Assembly: GCA_030613125.1 (NCBI GenBank)
Contig: JAUWMO010000239.1
Location: 1-5,512 of the forward strand
Direction of reading: 5' to 3'
Length of the DNA: 5,512 nt
Source of the DNA: Bacteroidota bacterium
Lineage (GTDB): Bacteria > Bacteroidota > Bacteroidia > Bacteroidales > VadinHA17
The notes beneath the pieces were generated by a model. It searched no databases, was not told the DNA's origin, and saw nothing but the letters and a program-made list of their open reading frames with translations. The first letter of the stretch is position 1; each line of letters opens with the position of its first letter. Of this stretch, positions 5,387 through 5,512 are shown piece by piece. The position numbers and the translations under genes are program-made.

Positions 5387-5512
5387 ATGAGAACATTAAG
5401 TATAAAACCAGTAAAGTTTTTCATTTTTCTTCTAATCATATTTTTGCATTCGGTGACTTTTGCACAGGATCTTAGATTCGGAATTGTGGCTGGCCCCAAT
5501 TTTTCAACTTTT
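5387..5512 (+). CDS. Outer-membrane beta-barrel (PorT-like), partial
   Basis: Only the first 42 residues are in the window and the frame is open to its last base. MRTLSIKPVK precedes a hydrophobic core (about 11-25), a likely cut at TFAQ (24-27), then DLRFGIVAGPNFSTF (28-42). The phrase FGIxAGxNFST is the typical first strand and turn of PorT-like/OMP_b-brl_2 eight-stranded barrels of Bacteroidota. It starts 32 nt after the DUF6048 stop with no promoter box visible between, so it probably belongs to the same transcript. Calling it a barrel rests on one strand only. Name and full length cannot be given. Confidence 0.65.
   Translation, partial: MRTLSIKPVKFFIFLLIIFLHSVTFAQDLRFGIVAGPNFSTF

Overview
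The window looks like chromosomal DNA from a member of the Bacteroidota, probably Bacteroidales or Marinilabiliales-like, though the order is a guess. The evidence is AT-rich coding sequence, no purine-rich ribosome binding sites before most starts, promoter-like boxes resembling the Bacteroidota -7 element TAnnTTTG, and protein families largely confined to that phylum (DUF4251, DUF6452, DUF6048, PorT-like barrels). All family names come from recognising sequence patterns by eye; no database search was run.

Layout. Bases 1-446 hold no convincing gene. They contain a dense set of small palindromes: a REP/BIME-like cluster (17-169), a degenerate TCACTTCGTT-type repeat (228-300), a nested GC-rich hairpin (330-378) and a hairpin just past the end of the first gene (407-438). 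Three minus-strand genes follow: a secreted DUF4251 protein (447-1001), then a tight two-gene operon of a small lipoprotein (1817-2230) followed after 3 nt by a metallo-beta-lactamase-fold hydrolase (1133-1813). A 285-bp divergent intergenic region (2231-2515) separates these from the plus-strand genes: an exported low-molecular-weight tyrosine-phosphatase/ArsC-like protein (2516-3259), an unrecognised exported protein (3338-4027), a possible 35-residue membrane peptide (4111-4218), the overlapping pair DUF6452 (4244-4720) and DUF6048 (4680-5354), and the start of an outer-membrane beta-barrel gene cut by the window edge (5387-5512).

How they work together. Nearly every product carries a signal peptide or lipobox, so the region mainly encodes envelope proteins. 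Only the MBL hydrolase looks cytoplasmic. The DUF6452-DUF6048 pair, overlapping by 41 nt and followed by a barrel gene, looks like a translationally coupled envelope unit of unknown function. The lipoprotein-MBL pair is probably co-transcribed, but nothing in the sequence gives its substrate. I see no defence system, CRISPR array, transposase, integrase, tRNA or rRNA. The items most worth a second look are the palindrome cluster at the left end, the exported phosphatase-like protein with an altered conserved loop, and the small membrane ORF with a good promoter box.
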